Below are positions 44,398-54,090 of a stretch of 64,000 nucleotides of DNA, one piece after another. This stretch comes from an uncultured Alphaproteobacteria bacterium (lineage in GTDB: Bacteria; Pseudomonadota; Alphaproteobacteria; Puniceispirillales; Puniceispirillaceae), in contig CALEYP010000096.1 in NCBI GenBank assembly GCA_937924895.1, positions 29,161 through 93,160 on the forward strand, in the 5' to 3' direction. The first letter of the stretch is position 1; the number at the start of each line of letters is the position of its first letter. The position numbers were made by a program, and so were the translations under genes. Below the pieces are notes generated by a model. The model was not told where the DNA came from. It did no database searches and saw nothing but the letters and a program-made list of their open reading frames with translations.

Positions 44398-46815
44398 ATG
44401 AGAGAGCAAGCGCGTGTTGTGATTATTGGCGGCGGCATCGCAGGATGTTCAGCTTTATATCATCTGACCCAGATGGGGTGGACAGATGTGATGTTGATTG
44501 AACGTGATGAATTAACATCAGGTTCAACATGGCATGCAGCGGCACAGGTGACACAATTTGGGGGTAACCAGACCTTTGTCGCGTTAAAGCGCCATTCGAT
44601 CAATTTATATCGGGAGCTTGCTGCTGACCCAGAATTTCCTATCAATTACCATATTACTGGCGGTATGCGTCTGGCGCATACTGAGACGCAGATGGACATT
44701 TATCGTCATTATATCCAAATGGCAAAAGGCGTTGGCGTCGATTTTGAATTGATTGATGGGCAAGAGGCTGGTCGCCGTCATGCTCTTATGCGTGATGATA
44801 ATTTACTTGGCGCATGGTGGGACCCACTTGATGGCGATATTGATCCCTCACAATTAACCCAAGCCTTGGCAAGACGCGCGCGCCAAGCAGGGGCTGAGGT
44901 TGTTCGCTTTAACCCCGTAACAGGCTTAACGCAGCTGCCAAATGACGAATGGATTGTGCATACCGAAAAAGGGGATATTCGCGCGGAGATTGTGGTTAAT
45001 GCCGCAGGCTATCGTGTCAATGAGGTCGGTGCCATGATGGGTGTGACACATCCTGTGGTGTCGATGGAGCATATGTATTTTCTGACGGACCCTATCAAAG
45101 AGCTGGAAGAGATGGATGAGCGTGTGCCGATCATCCGTTGTCCGGGCGATGATTTCTATTCGCGTCAGGAAAAGAAGGGGTTGCTCGTCGGCGTGTATGA
45201 GCAAGATTGTAAATCATTTGGCATGGATGGCATTGATCCTGATTTTACCATGGCACTTTGCCCGAATGATTTAGATAGATGCCTTGATAATATGGAGCGT
45301 ATTTTTGAGCGGCTGCCCTCGCTGACAGAAGTTGGTATCCACACAGTTGTGAATGGTCCGATTACCTATTCTGCGGATGGTATGCCACTTGTTGGACCTG
45401 TGCCTGGCGTGAAGAATGCGTTTTGTATTATTGGTTTGCGCGCTGGTATTGGTGAAGGCGGGGGTCATGGCAAATTATTGGCAGAGTGGATCACAGAAGG
45501 GCAAACAGAATGGGAAAGCTGGTTTCTTGACCCGCGGCGTTTCACCTCGCATGCCAATACGGAATATACTTTGCTCAAATCAATTGAGGATTATCAGCTA
45601 GAATTCCATTATCACTTGCCACATGAAGAGCGCCCTGCCGGTCGTTTGGCAAAAACAACCTCGCTCTATCCGGTGCTAGACCAGATGGGGGCAGAATTTG
45701 GTGTGGTGAATGGCTGGGAACGTGCGCTATTCTTCAAGCCTGATGAGGCGTTTGAGCATGTGCCTGGCTATCGGTATCATGATACCAAAGATGTGGTGTC
45801 AGCAGAAATCAGGCATCTGCATAACCATGTGGGTATGATGGAAGTAAACGGGTTTGGCCGGTTTGAAATTACTGGCGAAGGTGCAGCGGCCTTCCTTGAT
45901 AACCTCACCTGCTCCACTGTGCCAAAGACGATTGGTAAAGTCTCTTTATGCTATCTGCTCAATGAAAAGGGCTCAGTGCTATCAGAAGCGACCATCACGA
46001 AATGTGATGAAGGGCGCTATTGGTATGGTTGTGCGGCAGCAGCCGAATGGCATGATTGGGACTGGTTAACCGCTCATTTACCTGATGATGGGTCTGTGAC
46101 ATTAACCAATTTAACAGCGTCTCATTCCATCTTAGTGCTAGCTGGGCCACAGAGTCGCGCCTTACTAGCATCTGTTTGTCCCCGAGATGATGTATCGGTT
46201 GAGGCTTTGCCATGGATGCGCGCGAAGCCTGTCACAATTGGTCATGCCTCAGCAATGGCAATGGCCGTTAGCTTCTCTGGTGAAGTGGCGTTTGAACTTC
46301 ATATCCCAACAGAACAGCTTTACCTTGCGTGGCGCGTATTAACTGAGGCAGGTGACGCCTTTAACCTAAAGCCTTTTGGTCTTTACGCAGCGGAATCAAT
46401 GCGCCTTGAAAAGGGATATCGCCATTGGAAATCTGATTTGATGGTTGAGTTTACGCCTTATGAATCTGGCTTGGATATGTTTGTGAAAGACCAAAAGCCA
46501 GCCTTTATTGGGAAAGAGGCCTTGGCAGAACGTCATAAAAACGGAGAGGATTGGCGCTTTATCATGGCAGAGGCGTCATGTGATTTTGCTCCTGCACATG
46601 GCGGGGACCCAGTCTTTGCAAATGGTGAACAGATTGGGTCTGTGACCTCATCTGGCTATGGGGCTCGCACAGATAAGCATTTATTCTATGCCTTTGTGAA
46701 GGCCGATGCTGTGCTGTCTGATATTGAGGTCGGGATCCTAGGGAAATCCTACAAAGCAACCTATTTAGATGGGGCTGTTTTTGATCCTGAAAACCAGATC
46801 GTCAAACAGGGCTAA
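44398..46815 (+). CDS. Dimethylglycine/sarcosine dehydrogenase-like FAD-GcvT fusion
   Basis: 805 aa two-part enzyme. Residues 1-400 are a DAO-fold flavoprotein: VVIIGGGIAGCSALYHL at the start and SGSTWHAAAQ with the histidine that binds FAD covalently in dimethylglycine dehydrogenase. From about residue 420 comes a GcvT-like tetrahydrofolate domain with a C-terminal barrel (SGEVAFELHIP, LRLEKG-like SMRLEKGYRHW). The family oxidises N-methyl groups and passes the one-carbon unit to THF. ATG 44398 follows GAGGGGG. Divergent from the MttB gene, suggesting serial N-demethylation. Confidence 0.9.
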   Translation: MREQARVVIIGGGIAGCSALYHLTQMGWTDVMLIERDELTSGSTWHAAAQVTQFGGNQTFVALKRHSINLYRELAADPEFPINYHITGGMRLAHTETQMDIYRHYIQMAKGVGVDFELIDGQEAGRRHALMRDDNLLGAWWDPLDGDIDPSQLTQALARRARQAGAEVVRFNPVTGLTQLPNDEWIVHTEKGDIRAEIVVNAAGYRVNEVGAMMGVTHPVVSMEHMYFLTDPIKELEEMDERVPIIRCPGDDFYSRQEKKGLLVGVYEQDCKSFGMDGIDPDFTMALCPNDLDRCLDNMERIFERLPSLTEVGIHTVVNGPITYSADGMPLVGPVPGVKNAFCIIGLRAGIGEGGGHGKLLAEWITEGQTEWESWFLDPRRFTSHANTEYTLLKSIEDYQLEFHYHLPHEERPAGRLAKTTSLYPVLDQMGAEFGVVNGWERALFFKPDEAFEHVPGYRYHDTKDVVSAEIRHLHNHVGMMEVNGFGRFEITGEGAAAFLDNLTCSTVPKTIGKVSLCYLLNEKGSVLSEATITKCDEGRYWYGCAAAAEWHDWDWLTAHLPDDGSVTLTNLTASHSILVLAGPQSRALLASVCPRDDVSVEALPWMRAKPVTIGHASAMAMAVSFSGEVAFELHIPTEQLYLAWRVLTEAGDAFNLKPFGLYAAESMRLEKGYRHWKSDLMVEFTPYESGLDMFVKDQKPAFIGKEALAERHKNGEDWRFIMAEASCDFAPAHGGDPVFANGEQIGSVTSSGYGARTDKHLFYAFVKADAVLSDIEVGILGKSYKATYLDGAVFDPENQIVKQG

Positions 46816-46820
46816 GTGAC

Positions 46821-48056
46821 TTAATGGTGGTTGCGGCCTGATTGTCGGGCAGCAACCTCATTTTCTGGCGCAATATGCAGCAGAACGGCAAGTAATAGCG
46901 CAACTGAGAGAGCGACAGCTAAAAACAGGATAAGGTAAGTGCCGCCAAACCGCTCGTAAGCGAGCGCGGCTAGTATGGGGCCAGCCGCCATGGCAACCGC
47001 TTTTGGAGCCGCGACGATGCCATTGGCACGGCTATAGATGGCCCCTTGAAAATACAGATTGGTCAAAAACCCCCATGCAACGGTCAGTGCACCATTGCCC
47101 ATGCCAAATAACATCATGGCAATAATGGCGGCAGGGAGTGACGCATATTGCGCGAGCCACAAAGACACACAAAAACAAAGAGACGCGATAATGGCTGATA
47201 AACGCGCATCGATGGTTTTGCCGAAACGCATGTCAAGAAAACGCCCAACAACTTGAAAGGGACCATAGAGAGCGGCCAGCATAACAGCGAGGCTCATATC
47301 ATCGAATAGCTCGCCATACCAGCTAATCCAAAAAAGCGCCGCACCCGAAAAAATTAGATATTGAATAGCGCTGGCACTGGCAATAATGCCCAGAGACCGG
47401 CGTTGATTACCCGATAAGCGAGCGAGTGAAAAAGAGGGGGTGTCTATTTGGTGAGAGGCGGGACGATGAGGTGTGTGACGCGCTATCATAAAGGCGCCAA
47501 ACGAAGCGCCGCAAAGTAAGAGACTGGCGATGATGGTCGCGCCCGCAAGGTCAAAATAATGCAGCAAAGGCGCCAATAAAAGCCAGACAAAGCTGCTAGC
47601 CACGCCGCCATATAGGCTGACAACAGAGATATAGTGGCGCGATTTCGCTTCATCAAATTGCACCGCTGTACCAAAGGCAACCTCATAGGTTGACATTGCA
47701 AAGCCCAACCCAATGAGGGCAAAACATCCCCACAACCAGAGCGTGGTTGGCATCAATGTTAAGAGGCCTAATCCTAATCCGCCGATAAGAAGGCCGGCAC
47801 TCATCACAGAAAAGCCTCCAAATCGGTCGACCCAATGCCCTATGACATAGGATAAGGCGGCTTGCATCATGAGCGCACACGTAATGGCGCCCGCAATATG
47901 TGTCACGGAAACGCTGAAAAAGAGCGAGATCTCTTCCTTCAAAAGGGCAAAACTATAAAATAGAAAGCCATAGCTAATAATTTGGGTGAGCCCCAAAAAA
48001 TGTATAGGTGCTGTTGACGGCCGAGACATTGTGGAAACGTTCATTAAGGGTTTCAT
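46821..48056 (-). CDS. Major facilitator superfamily transporter
   Basis: 411 aa membrane protein with about 12 hydrophobic segments in two halves, and loop motifs such as GHWVDRFGG (MFS motif A form) between helices 2 and 3. It resembles oxalate/formate- or monocarboxylate-antiporter-like MFS members; the substrate is unknown. ATG 48056 (MKPLMN) is chosen, with later ATGs at 48044 and 48029 possible. Divergent from the PHP gene and converging with the DMGDH-like gene, with five bases between stops. Confidence 0.8.
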   Translation of the reverse strand: MKPLMNVSTMSRPSTAPIHFLGLTQIISYGFLFYSFALLKEEISLFFSVSVTHIAGAITCALMMQAALSYVIGHWVDRFGGFSVMSAGLLIGGLGLGLLTLMPTTLWLWGCFALIGLGFAMSTYEVAFGTAVQFDEAKSRHYISVVSLYGGVASSFVWLLLAPLLHYFDLAGATIIASLLLCGASFGAFMIARHTPHRPASHQIDTPSFSLARLSGNQRRSLGIIASASAIQYLIFSGAALFWISWYGELFDDMSLAVMLAALYGPFQVVGRFLDMRFGKTIDARLSAIIASLCFCVSLWLAQYASLPAAIIAMMLFGMGNGALTVAWGFLTNLYFQGAIYSRANGIVAAPKAVAMAAGPILAALAYERFGGTYLILFLAVALSVALLLAVLLHIAPENEVAARQSGRNHH

Positions 48057-48174
48057 TACTTGCAATCTTACCAGCAGTAATAGATTGCGTAAACTTTTCT
48101 TGCTTTCCCCGTGATTATGCCAGACTAATGAGATCCCGAGGCTACGCAGAAGCAAGAACTTGATGTGGTGTGAT

Positions 48175-49089
48175 ATGGCGGAAACAGACTGGTTACAAAA
48201 CGCAAAACTCTATCGTGGTAATTTGCACGGCCACTCAACCCATTCAGATGGGATGGCAACCCCAGAAGAGGTCATTTCTGCCTATTATGATTTGGGGTAT
48301 GACTTCACCTGTTTATCAGATCATTTATGGGCGGATAGCAGCTTTGCTGCCACAACCATTTGTGACGGCTCACCTTGGCATAAGGATGATTTTATAACTA
48401 TCCCCTCAGCAGAAATGCATTGTTACGGCAAGGCCTATGATAATGACGGGCTATGGCATATTGTGGCTAATGGCTTGCCGCTTGATTTCGCGCCTGCGTC
48501 CGATACCGAGACCGCGCCAGAATTAATAGGCCGGGCGCAAGATGCTGGCGCTTATGTAAGCTTGGCACATCCAGAATGGTATAGCATGACAACCGAGGAA
48601 GCGCGCAGTGTAGCGCAGGCTGATGCGGTCGAAGTCTTTAACCATGCTTGCAGTCTTGAATCAGGTCGCCCCTATGGATTAGGGATTGCTGATTTCTTGA
48701 TGCAGAAAGGGCATAGACCACACCTTACAGCTACTGATGACAGCCATTTTCGTTTGGCTGATGCAGGCGGTGGATGGGTGATGGTTGGTGCCGCAGCTTT
48801 GACGCAGGAGGCAATCTTGACAGCCTTAAAAGCGGGGCATTTCTATGCCTCTACTGGCCCAGAGTTCAAAGCTATCAATTTTGACGGTGATAAAGTGACT
48901 ATCCGTTGCAGCGCGGCTCGTACAATTTTTATTCAAGGGGCCGGGCACCGCGCGCTCAATCGGAATGGTACAGCCATCACATCTGCGACATTTGACCTCT
49001 CAGAGCTGAAATCGCCATGGTGCCGTATCACCATCATTGATGCTGCCGGTAAGCAAGCCTGGAGCAATCCTTTTGATCTCTCATCTTAA
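48175..49089 (+). CDS. PHP-domain metal-dependent phosphoesterase-like protein
   Basis: 304 aa protein. GNLHGHSTHSDGMATPEEVISAYYDLGYDFTCLSDH is the PHP metal cluster (HxHxxxSDG and SDH); YVSLAHPEW and TATDDSHF complete the set of metal ligands. PHP proteins are phosphoesterases, sometimes acting on 3'-phosphoadenosine 5'-phosphate (pAp) or RNA ends. That would suit the PAPS-using operon that starts 120 bases downstream, but the link is inference. ATG 48175 chosen; an earlier in-frame start exists at 48160. Confidence 0.8.
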   Translation: MAETDWLQNAKLYRGNLHGHSTHSDGMATPEEVISAYYDLGYDFTCLSDHLWADSSFAATTICDGSPWHKDDFITIPSAEMHCYGKAYDNDGLWHIVANGLPLDFAPASDTETAPELIGRAQDAGAYVSLAHPEWYSMTTEEARSVAQADAVEVFNHACSLESGRPYGLGIADFLMQKGHRPHLTATDDSHFRLADAGGGWVMVGAAALTQEAILTALKAGHFYASTGPEFKAINFDGDKVTIRCSAARTIFIQGAGHRALNRNGTAITSATFDLSELKSPWCRITIIDAAGKQAWSNPFDLSS

Positions 49090-49208
49090 GGCGGAAAGAA
49101 AAATCAGGCGATGTCGTGTCAACGATAAAAGTGACGCAAATCACAATTGACAGCCCTCTCCTTATGATTTCCTGTTGAAGGGAACAATAAAGAAAAGGGA
49201 TGGTGAAA

Positions 49209-50045
49209 ATGTCTGCCTATCAAAAGCCGGCTCATTGGTCAGAGCCGAAAAATAAACTATTCCATCAGCAGGTGGGATTCACCTGTCCGCCCCATGATTT
49301 TGACGCAGCCCCCTCTGATTTTTTGCGAATGGCGCCAGAAACTGTTGGCGTGCATGGCCGCATGTTGCATGTGCCTGATTACCGTCATGAGTTAAGTCAA
49401 CGAAAAGACAATTTTGGTCTTCTTGAAGAATTTGTTGAATGTATGGCCAATAATGGCGCTGATGTTTGTGGGCAGGTGGGGTCAAATTGGGTGCATGCAA
49501 GCGGTCTTGGTGTAGAAGGCATCAGGCAATTTTGTGACGAGCTGTCTGATAAATATGAAACGCCGTTCCATATGGCTGGCTATGCGATGGTTGAAGCGCT
49601 GCGGGCAATGAATGTTGAAAAAGTGGCGTTGAATGCCGTCTATCACTGGCCCGCTTGGTGGCAAGGTGCGGCAGCTTTCCTAGAAGAGGCTGGCTTTGAT
49701 GTAGTGTGGGCAGGGAATTTCGTGACACAAGGCTTTTTCGAGACACAAGAAGAAGTGAATGATCACATTTGGTGTTTTGACGGCGATTTGGCAGCGAAAT
49801 CAATGGCCTATGTTGCCGAACAAGCCCCTAATGTTGATGCCTATCTCGGGAGTGGCATGTGTAATTTTAGGCGGGCCTCCGATGGGCTTGCCCAACGATT
49901 TGTTCATCTGGAAATTGAGCTTGAAGAGATGTTAGGGACGCCAGTTATCACCCATGATAATGCGCTTTACTGGCGGATTTTCAAAACGCTTGGTCTTGCG
50001 CCAACCACGCCGCAAGGCCGTTTATTATCATCGTTATCTTTATAA
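49209..50045 (+). CDS. Maleate isomerase/arylmalonate decarboxylase-like protein
   Basis: 278 aa member of the Asp/Glu racemase-like superfamily. APETVGVHGRMLH near the start, VCGQVGSNW with a first active-site-position cysteine, and YLGSGMCNFR with the second cysteine fit the maleate cis-trans isomerase/arylmalonate decarboxylase group, which acts on small carboxylates. Substrate unknown. ATG 49209 is preferred over 49200 because AGGG lies at a better distance. First gene of the sulfotransferase/PAPS operon (15 bases to the next gene). Confidence 0.7.
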   Translation: MSAYQKPAHWSEPKNKLFHQQVGFTCPPHDFDAAPSDFLRMAPETVGVHGRMLHVPDYRHELSQRKDNFGLLEEFVECMANNGADVCGQVGSNWVHASGLGVEGIRQFCDELSDKYETPFHMAGYAMVEALRAMNVEKVALNAVYHWPAWWQGAAAFLEEAGFDVVWAGNFVTQGFFETQEEVNDHIWCFDGDLAAKSMAYVAEQAPNVDAYLGSGMCNFRRASDGLAQRFVHLEIELEEMLGTPVITHDNALYWRIFKTLGLAPTTPQGRLLSSLSL

Positions 50046-50060
50046 AAAAGGAGTGCTGTC

Positions 50061-50798
50061 ATGCATCCAATTATTGCACTATGGGCTGTGCCCCGTTCGA
50101 CCTCAACTGCTTTTGAATGGATGATGCGTCAAAGAGGTGATGTCGCCTGTCTGCATGAACCTTTTGGCGAAGCCTGGTATCAAGGTGAAGATCCGCTTTG
50201 GCCGCGTTTAACAGATGACTCTGTGCGCACGCCCGGTTTGACCTTGGATACTGTCTGGCAGTCAATGCAAGATTTAGCAGCAAAGGGCCCTGTCTTTACC
50301 AAGGATTTTCCACTCTATATTGACCATTATTGGTCAGATGAGATGCTATCTCACTTTACCCATTCCTTCCTTATCAGAGACCCTGCCAAGACGATCACAT
50401 CCATGTATGATAAATGGCCAGATTTCCATGAAAAAGAAGTCGGGTTTAAAGAGCAAAGAGAGCTGTTTGAGATGATTATGGATAAAACAGGCGTGGCGCC
50501 TGCTGTGATTGATTCAGATGATATGCTGGAAAATCCACATGGGATTATTGCCAAATGGTGCGAAGCGGTGGGCTTGCCCTTTATGGAAGACGCTCTTAGC
50601 TGGGAGCCCGGCGCGCGTGATGAGGTGAGCTGGTGGGATGGCGGGTCTTTCCATGCCAATCTGCGAAATTCGGATGGGCTGAAGCCCCAGCCACGTTCAG
50701 CCTATATCAAAATTGATGAAGCGCCTGACCGTGTCAAAGAGGTGTATGAGCGTGTTATGCCTCATTATGAATTCATGCACCACCATCGCATTCGCTAA
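50061..50798 (+). CDS. PAPS-dependent sulfotransferase
   Basis: 245 aa cytosolic-type sulfotransferase. The 5'-phosphosulfate loop reads WAVPRSTSTAFEWM (residues 8-21), followed by LHEPFGE. The 3'-phosphate-binding segment is FLIRDPAKTITSMY, with the expected Arg and Ser. It transfers sulfate from PAPS to a hydroxyl or amine. Small size and no signal peptide point to a small-molecule acceptor in the cytoplasm. AAAGGAG precedes the ATG, and the PAPS synthase gene follows 11 bases later, which firmly supports the assignment. Confidence 0.85.
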   Translation: MHPIIALWAVPRSTSTAFEWMMRQRGDVACLHEPFGEAWYQGEDPLWPRLTDDSVRTPGLTLDTVWQSMQDLAAKGPVFTKDFPLYIDHYWSDEMLSHFTHSFLIRDPAKTITSMYDKWPDFHEKEVGFKEQRELFEMIMDKTGVAPAVIDSDDMLENPHGIIAKWCEAVGLPFMEDALSWEPGARDEVSWWDGGSFHANLRNSDGLKPQPRSAYIKIDEAPDRVKEVYERVMPHYEFMHHHRIR

Positions 50799-50809
50799 GG
50801 GATAAATTG

Positions 50810-52519
50810 ATGACTTTTTCTCCTGTGCCGGAGCTCTATGCTCCCGAAGAGTATCGTGAACAGCTAAAACAGAAAGCAGCCAATTTTAAAAGTTGGGACC
50901 TGACAGCGCGTCAATTATGCGATTTGGAGCTCTTGTTAAATGGCGGCTTCTATCCCTTGAAAGGGTTTTTAGAAGAGGCTGATTACCACTCTGTCCTGGA
51001 GTTGATGCGCCTTGAATCTGGGGCGCTCTGGCCGATGCCTATCACCTTAGATGTTGATGATGACTTTGCAAAAGGGCTAGAAGAGGGCGAGCAAATTGCA
51101 TTGCGTGATCCCGAAGGTGTGATCCTAGCTATTTTGCAAGTTTCTTCTATCTATCGCCCCGATAAGGGAGCAGAAGCACGCAAAATCTTTGGCACTGAGG
51201 ATGAGGCGCACCCTGCCGTTCGCTATTTGCATCACGAGGCAGGAGATGTTTATTTAGGGGGGCCGCTGACTGGTTTGGCGCCGCCGATGCATTATGATTT
51301 CAAGCAATGGCGCCATAGCCCAAATGAGTTGCGCGACTTATTCAATAAATTGGGCTGGCGGAAGATCATAGCTTTCCAAACACGAAACCCGTTGCACCGT
51401 GCGCATCAGGAACTCACGTTCCGCGCTGCCAGAGAGGCCGGTGCCAATTTGCTGATTAACCCAGTGGTCGGGTTAACAAAGCCAGGCGATGTTGATCACT
51501 TCACTCGTGTGAGATGTTATGAGGCTGTGCTTGATAAATATCCAAATGCAACGACCTCTATGAGCTTGCTGAATCTCGCTATGCGGATGGCTGGGCCCAA
51601 AGAAGCGATTTGGCATGGGCTAATACGGAAGAATTTTGGTTGTACGCATATTATTGTGGGGCGTGATCATGCGGGCCCTGGGAAAGATAGTGCCGGTAAT
51701 GATATTTACGGGCCCTATGACGCGCAAACGCTTTTTGCTACTCATCAAGCTGAGATGGGCATTGAGATGGTTGATTTTAAGCAATTGGTCTATGTGCAGG
51801 AACGTGCGCAATATGAAGCCATGGACGAAATTGATGATGCGGATAGTGTGACGATTTTATCTCTCTCTGGCACAGAGCTGCGTCGCCGCTTGACTGAGGG
51901 GCTTCCTGTACCAGAATGGTTCTCCTTCCCAGAGGTGGTTGAACAGCTCCGCCTCTCTTATCCGCCGCGTGATAAGCAAGGTTTCACCCTCTTTTTCACC
52001 GGCCTATCAGGGTCTGGTAAATCGACGATCGCTAATGCCGTTCGCACGAAATTAATGGAAATGGGCACACGCCCTGTCACATTGCTTGATGGGGATATTG
52101 TGCGCAAAAACCTCTCATCTGAGTTGGGGTTTTCCAAAGAGCATCGTGATATTAATATTCGGCGTATCGGCTATGTGGCATCTGAGATTACCAAAAATCG
52201 TGGCATTGCCATTTGTGCGCCGATTGCCCCTTATGCTGAGACACGGCGTGCTGTGCGCGCTGAGATTGAGGCCTATGGTGCCTTTATTGAAATCCACGTC
52301 GCGACATCCTTAGAGGAATGTGAAAGACGAGATCGCAAAGGCCTATATCAATTAGCGCGTGCTGGCAAAATTAAGGAATTCACGGGTATTTCTGATCCCT
52401 ATGAGGTGCCAGATACTGCGGAATTAACGCTTCACACCGAAGGCGTTGACGTTGATTATTGCGCGCAACAAGTGATCATCAAGCTTGAGCAGATGGGCCT
52501 CATCTCAATTGCCCGGTGA
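50810..52519 (+). CDS. Bifunctional ATP sulfurylase / APS kinase (PAPS synthase)
   Basis: 569 aa fusion that makes PAPS from sulfate and two ATP. The N-terminal PUA-like and catalytic ATP sulfurylase region (1-385) has QTRNPLHRAH (190-199) and GRDHAGPGKD. The C-terminal APS kinase (about 390-569) has P-loop GLSGSGKST (398-406), DGDIVRKNLSSELGFSKEHRD and the YQLARAGKIKEFTGI loop. Order sulfurylase-then-kinase is that of bacterial/fungal-type fusions. No cysH/cysI follow, so PAPS here is for sulfonation rather than evident cysteine synthesis. ATG 50810 follows AAGGGA. Confidence 0.95.
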   Translation: MTFSPVPELYAPEEYREQLKQKAANFKSWDLTARQLCDLELLLNGGFYPLKGFLEEADYHSVLELMRLESGALWPMPITLDVDDDFAKGLEEGEQIALRDPEGVILAILQVSSIYRPDKGAEARKIFGTEDEAHPAVRYLHHEAGDVYLGGPLTGLAPPMHYDFKQWRHSPNELRDLFNKLGWRKIIAFQTRNPLHRAHQELTFRAAREAGANLLINPVVGLTKPGDVDHFTRVRCYEAVLDKYPNATTSMSLLNLAMRMAGPKEAIWHGLIRKNFGCTHIIVGRDHAGPGKDSAGNDIYGPYDAQTLFATHQAEMGIEMVDFKQLVYVQERAQYEAMDEIDDADSVTILSLSGTELRRRLTEGLPVPEWFSFPEVVEQLRLSYPPRDKQGFTLFFTGLSGSGKSTIANAVRTKLMEMGTRPVTLLDGDIVRKNLSSELGFSKEHRDINIRRIGYVASEITKNRGIAICAPIAPYAETRRAVRAEIEAYGAFIEIHVATSLEECERRDRKGLYQLARAGKIKEFTGISDPYEVPDTAELTLHTEGVDVDYCAQQVIIKLEQMGLISIAR

Positions 52520-52545
52520 TCACAGGCTGGGGGAAGGCAAGATAG

Positions 52546-54066
52546 ATGCGCTCAAGAAAACGAGATAGGCAAGGCAGGTCAGACAGTGCAGCTCGCCAGC
52601 TTTCCTATCGTCATTTGGCGCATCCTTTCGCCCCTCAGTCGCTTTTTACAGACGATAAAATTGCGGCTATACATCACGCTGCCTTAGAGGCTTGTGAAAA
52701 TCTTGGTCTATCATTTGCGCTGCCAGAAGCGCAGTCCTATTTTGCCGCAGCTGGGGCGAAAATAGAGGGTGATATAGTCTATATTGGGCGGGAGATTATT
52801 GCCGAAGCCCTAGCAAGCTGTCCGACTGAGATATCATTGCGTGCGCCAAGTGACGGCTTTCATCAGACATTAGGGGCGGGGCATTTGATCTTCGCTCCGG
52901 CAGGCGGGTGCCCCAATATCTATGATAGGGCGCGAGGGCGGCGTGCGGGGGATAGCCAAACCTATATCGAGGCTGTTCAGCTCACACAAATGATGGATGT
53001 GTTGCATGTCCAATCAGTCGCACCAGAGCCACAAGATTGTGATGTGGCAACGCGCCATATTTTTATGACTCAAACGCAATTATCACTGAGTGATAAAATC
53101 ATCAGCCTCTATGCCAGAGGGCGGGGGCAGGTGATGCAAAATTTTGCCTTGATACAAGAGGCTCTGGCATTGGATGATGCAACCTTCCAAGCGCGTCCCC
53201 ATTCTTTGACTATCATTAATTCAAACTCACCGCGTATTTTTGATAAGCCGATGGCGCAAGGGATTATCGATTTTGCCACCTATGGGCAATGTGCGGTGAT
53301 TACGCCATTTTGCTTGGCAGGGGCGATGGCCCCCATTTCAATTGAGGGTGCCTTACTTCTTCAGCATATGGAATGTTTGGCAGGGATTACCTTATCTCAA
53401 TTGGTAAAAAAAGGGGCGCCTGTTGCCTATGGTGGGTTTGGGTCAAATGTCGATATGCGCTCAGGCTCGCCTGCTTTTGGCACGCCTGAACATTTAAAAA
53501 TGCAAATCGGGTCTGGGCAATTAGCGCGCTATATTGGTTTGCCTTGGCGCTCAGCCGCAGGGTCAGCAGCCAATCTTGCTGATGCGCAAGGCAATTTAGA
53601 AAATACGAATGCGTTGTGGGGCGCGCTCCAATCAAATGCTAATTTGGTGTTGCACGCAGCCGGCTGGCTAGAAGGCGGGCTAACCTTTGGGTTTGAGAAA
53701 TTCATCTCAGATTGTGAGGCGTTGCAAATCATCGCAGAATTATGCCGCCCTCATCAGCCTGATCATTTGGAAGAGGCCTTGGCGGCATTAGCGGCAACTG
53801 AACCAGGTGGTCATTTCTTTGATAATCCGCATACAATGACACGGTATCAAGATGCGTTTTATACACCGCTTCTGGCTGATTTGCAGAATTATGGAGGCTG
53901 GCAAGAGGCTGGCGCGCAATCCGCAGAAGACCGGGCAACAGCGGTCTGGCAGGATATGCTATCACGGTTCCAGCCATCAGATGCGGCACAAGATAGAGCG
54001 GAGAGGATGGCGCCTTTGGCGGAATCACTGCGTGCCAAAGGTGGTGCTGCGCCGTTAGATGGGTAA
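52546..54066 (+). CDS. Second MttB-family (non-pyrrolysine) methyltransferase-like protein
   Basis: 506 aa COG5598-type protein, clearly distinct from the one at 42690. FTDDKIAAIHHAALEACENLGLSFALPEAQ at the N-terminus, GAGHLIFAPAGGCPNIYDRA, and AVITPFCLAGAMAPISIEGA are family segments. Uninterrupted by TAG. Genes of this group are often near betaine or DMSP metabolism genes; no corrinoid partner is visible. It is embedded between the PAPS synthase and an SDR (26- and 24-base gaps), so its substrate is likely part of the sulfonation pathway. Confidence 0.82.
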   Translation: MRSRKRDRQGRSDSAARQLSYRHLAHPFAPQSLFTDDKIAAIHHAALEACENLGLSFALPEAQSYFAAAGAKIEGDIVYIGREIIAEALASCPTEISLRAPSDGFHQTLGAGHLIFAPAGGCPNIYDRARGRRAGDSQTYIEAVQLTQMMDVLHVQSVAPEPQDCDVATRHIFMTQTQLSLSDKIISLYARGRGQVMQNFALIQEALALDDATFQARPHSLTIINSNSPRIFDKPMAQGIIDFATYGQCAVITPFCLAGAMAPISIEGALLLQHMECLAGITLSQLVKKGAPVAYGGFGSNVDMRSGSPAFGTPEHLKMQIGSGQLARYIGLPWRSAAGSAANLADAQGNLENTNALWGALQSNANLVLHAAGWLEGGLTFGFEKFISDCEALQIIAELCRPHQPDHLEEALAALAATEPGGHFFDNPHTMTRYQDAFYTPLLADLQNYGGWQEAGAQSAEDRATAVWQDMLSRFQPSDAAQDRAERMAPLAESLRAKGGAAPLDG

Positions 54067-54090
54067 GACAAAATTAAAGTGAGATATAAA

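Noticed and set aside
50810..52519. Assimilatory sulfate reduction locus
   Set aside because: No PAPS/APS reductase or sulfite reductase gene is present; the adjacent sulfotransferase gives a better explanation for PAPS synthesis.
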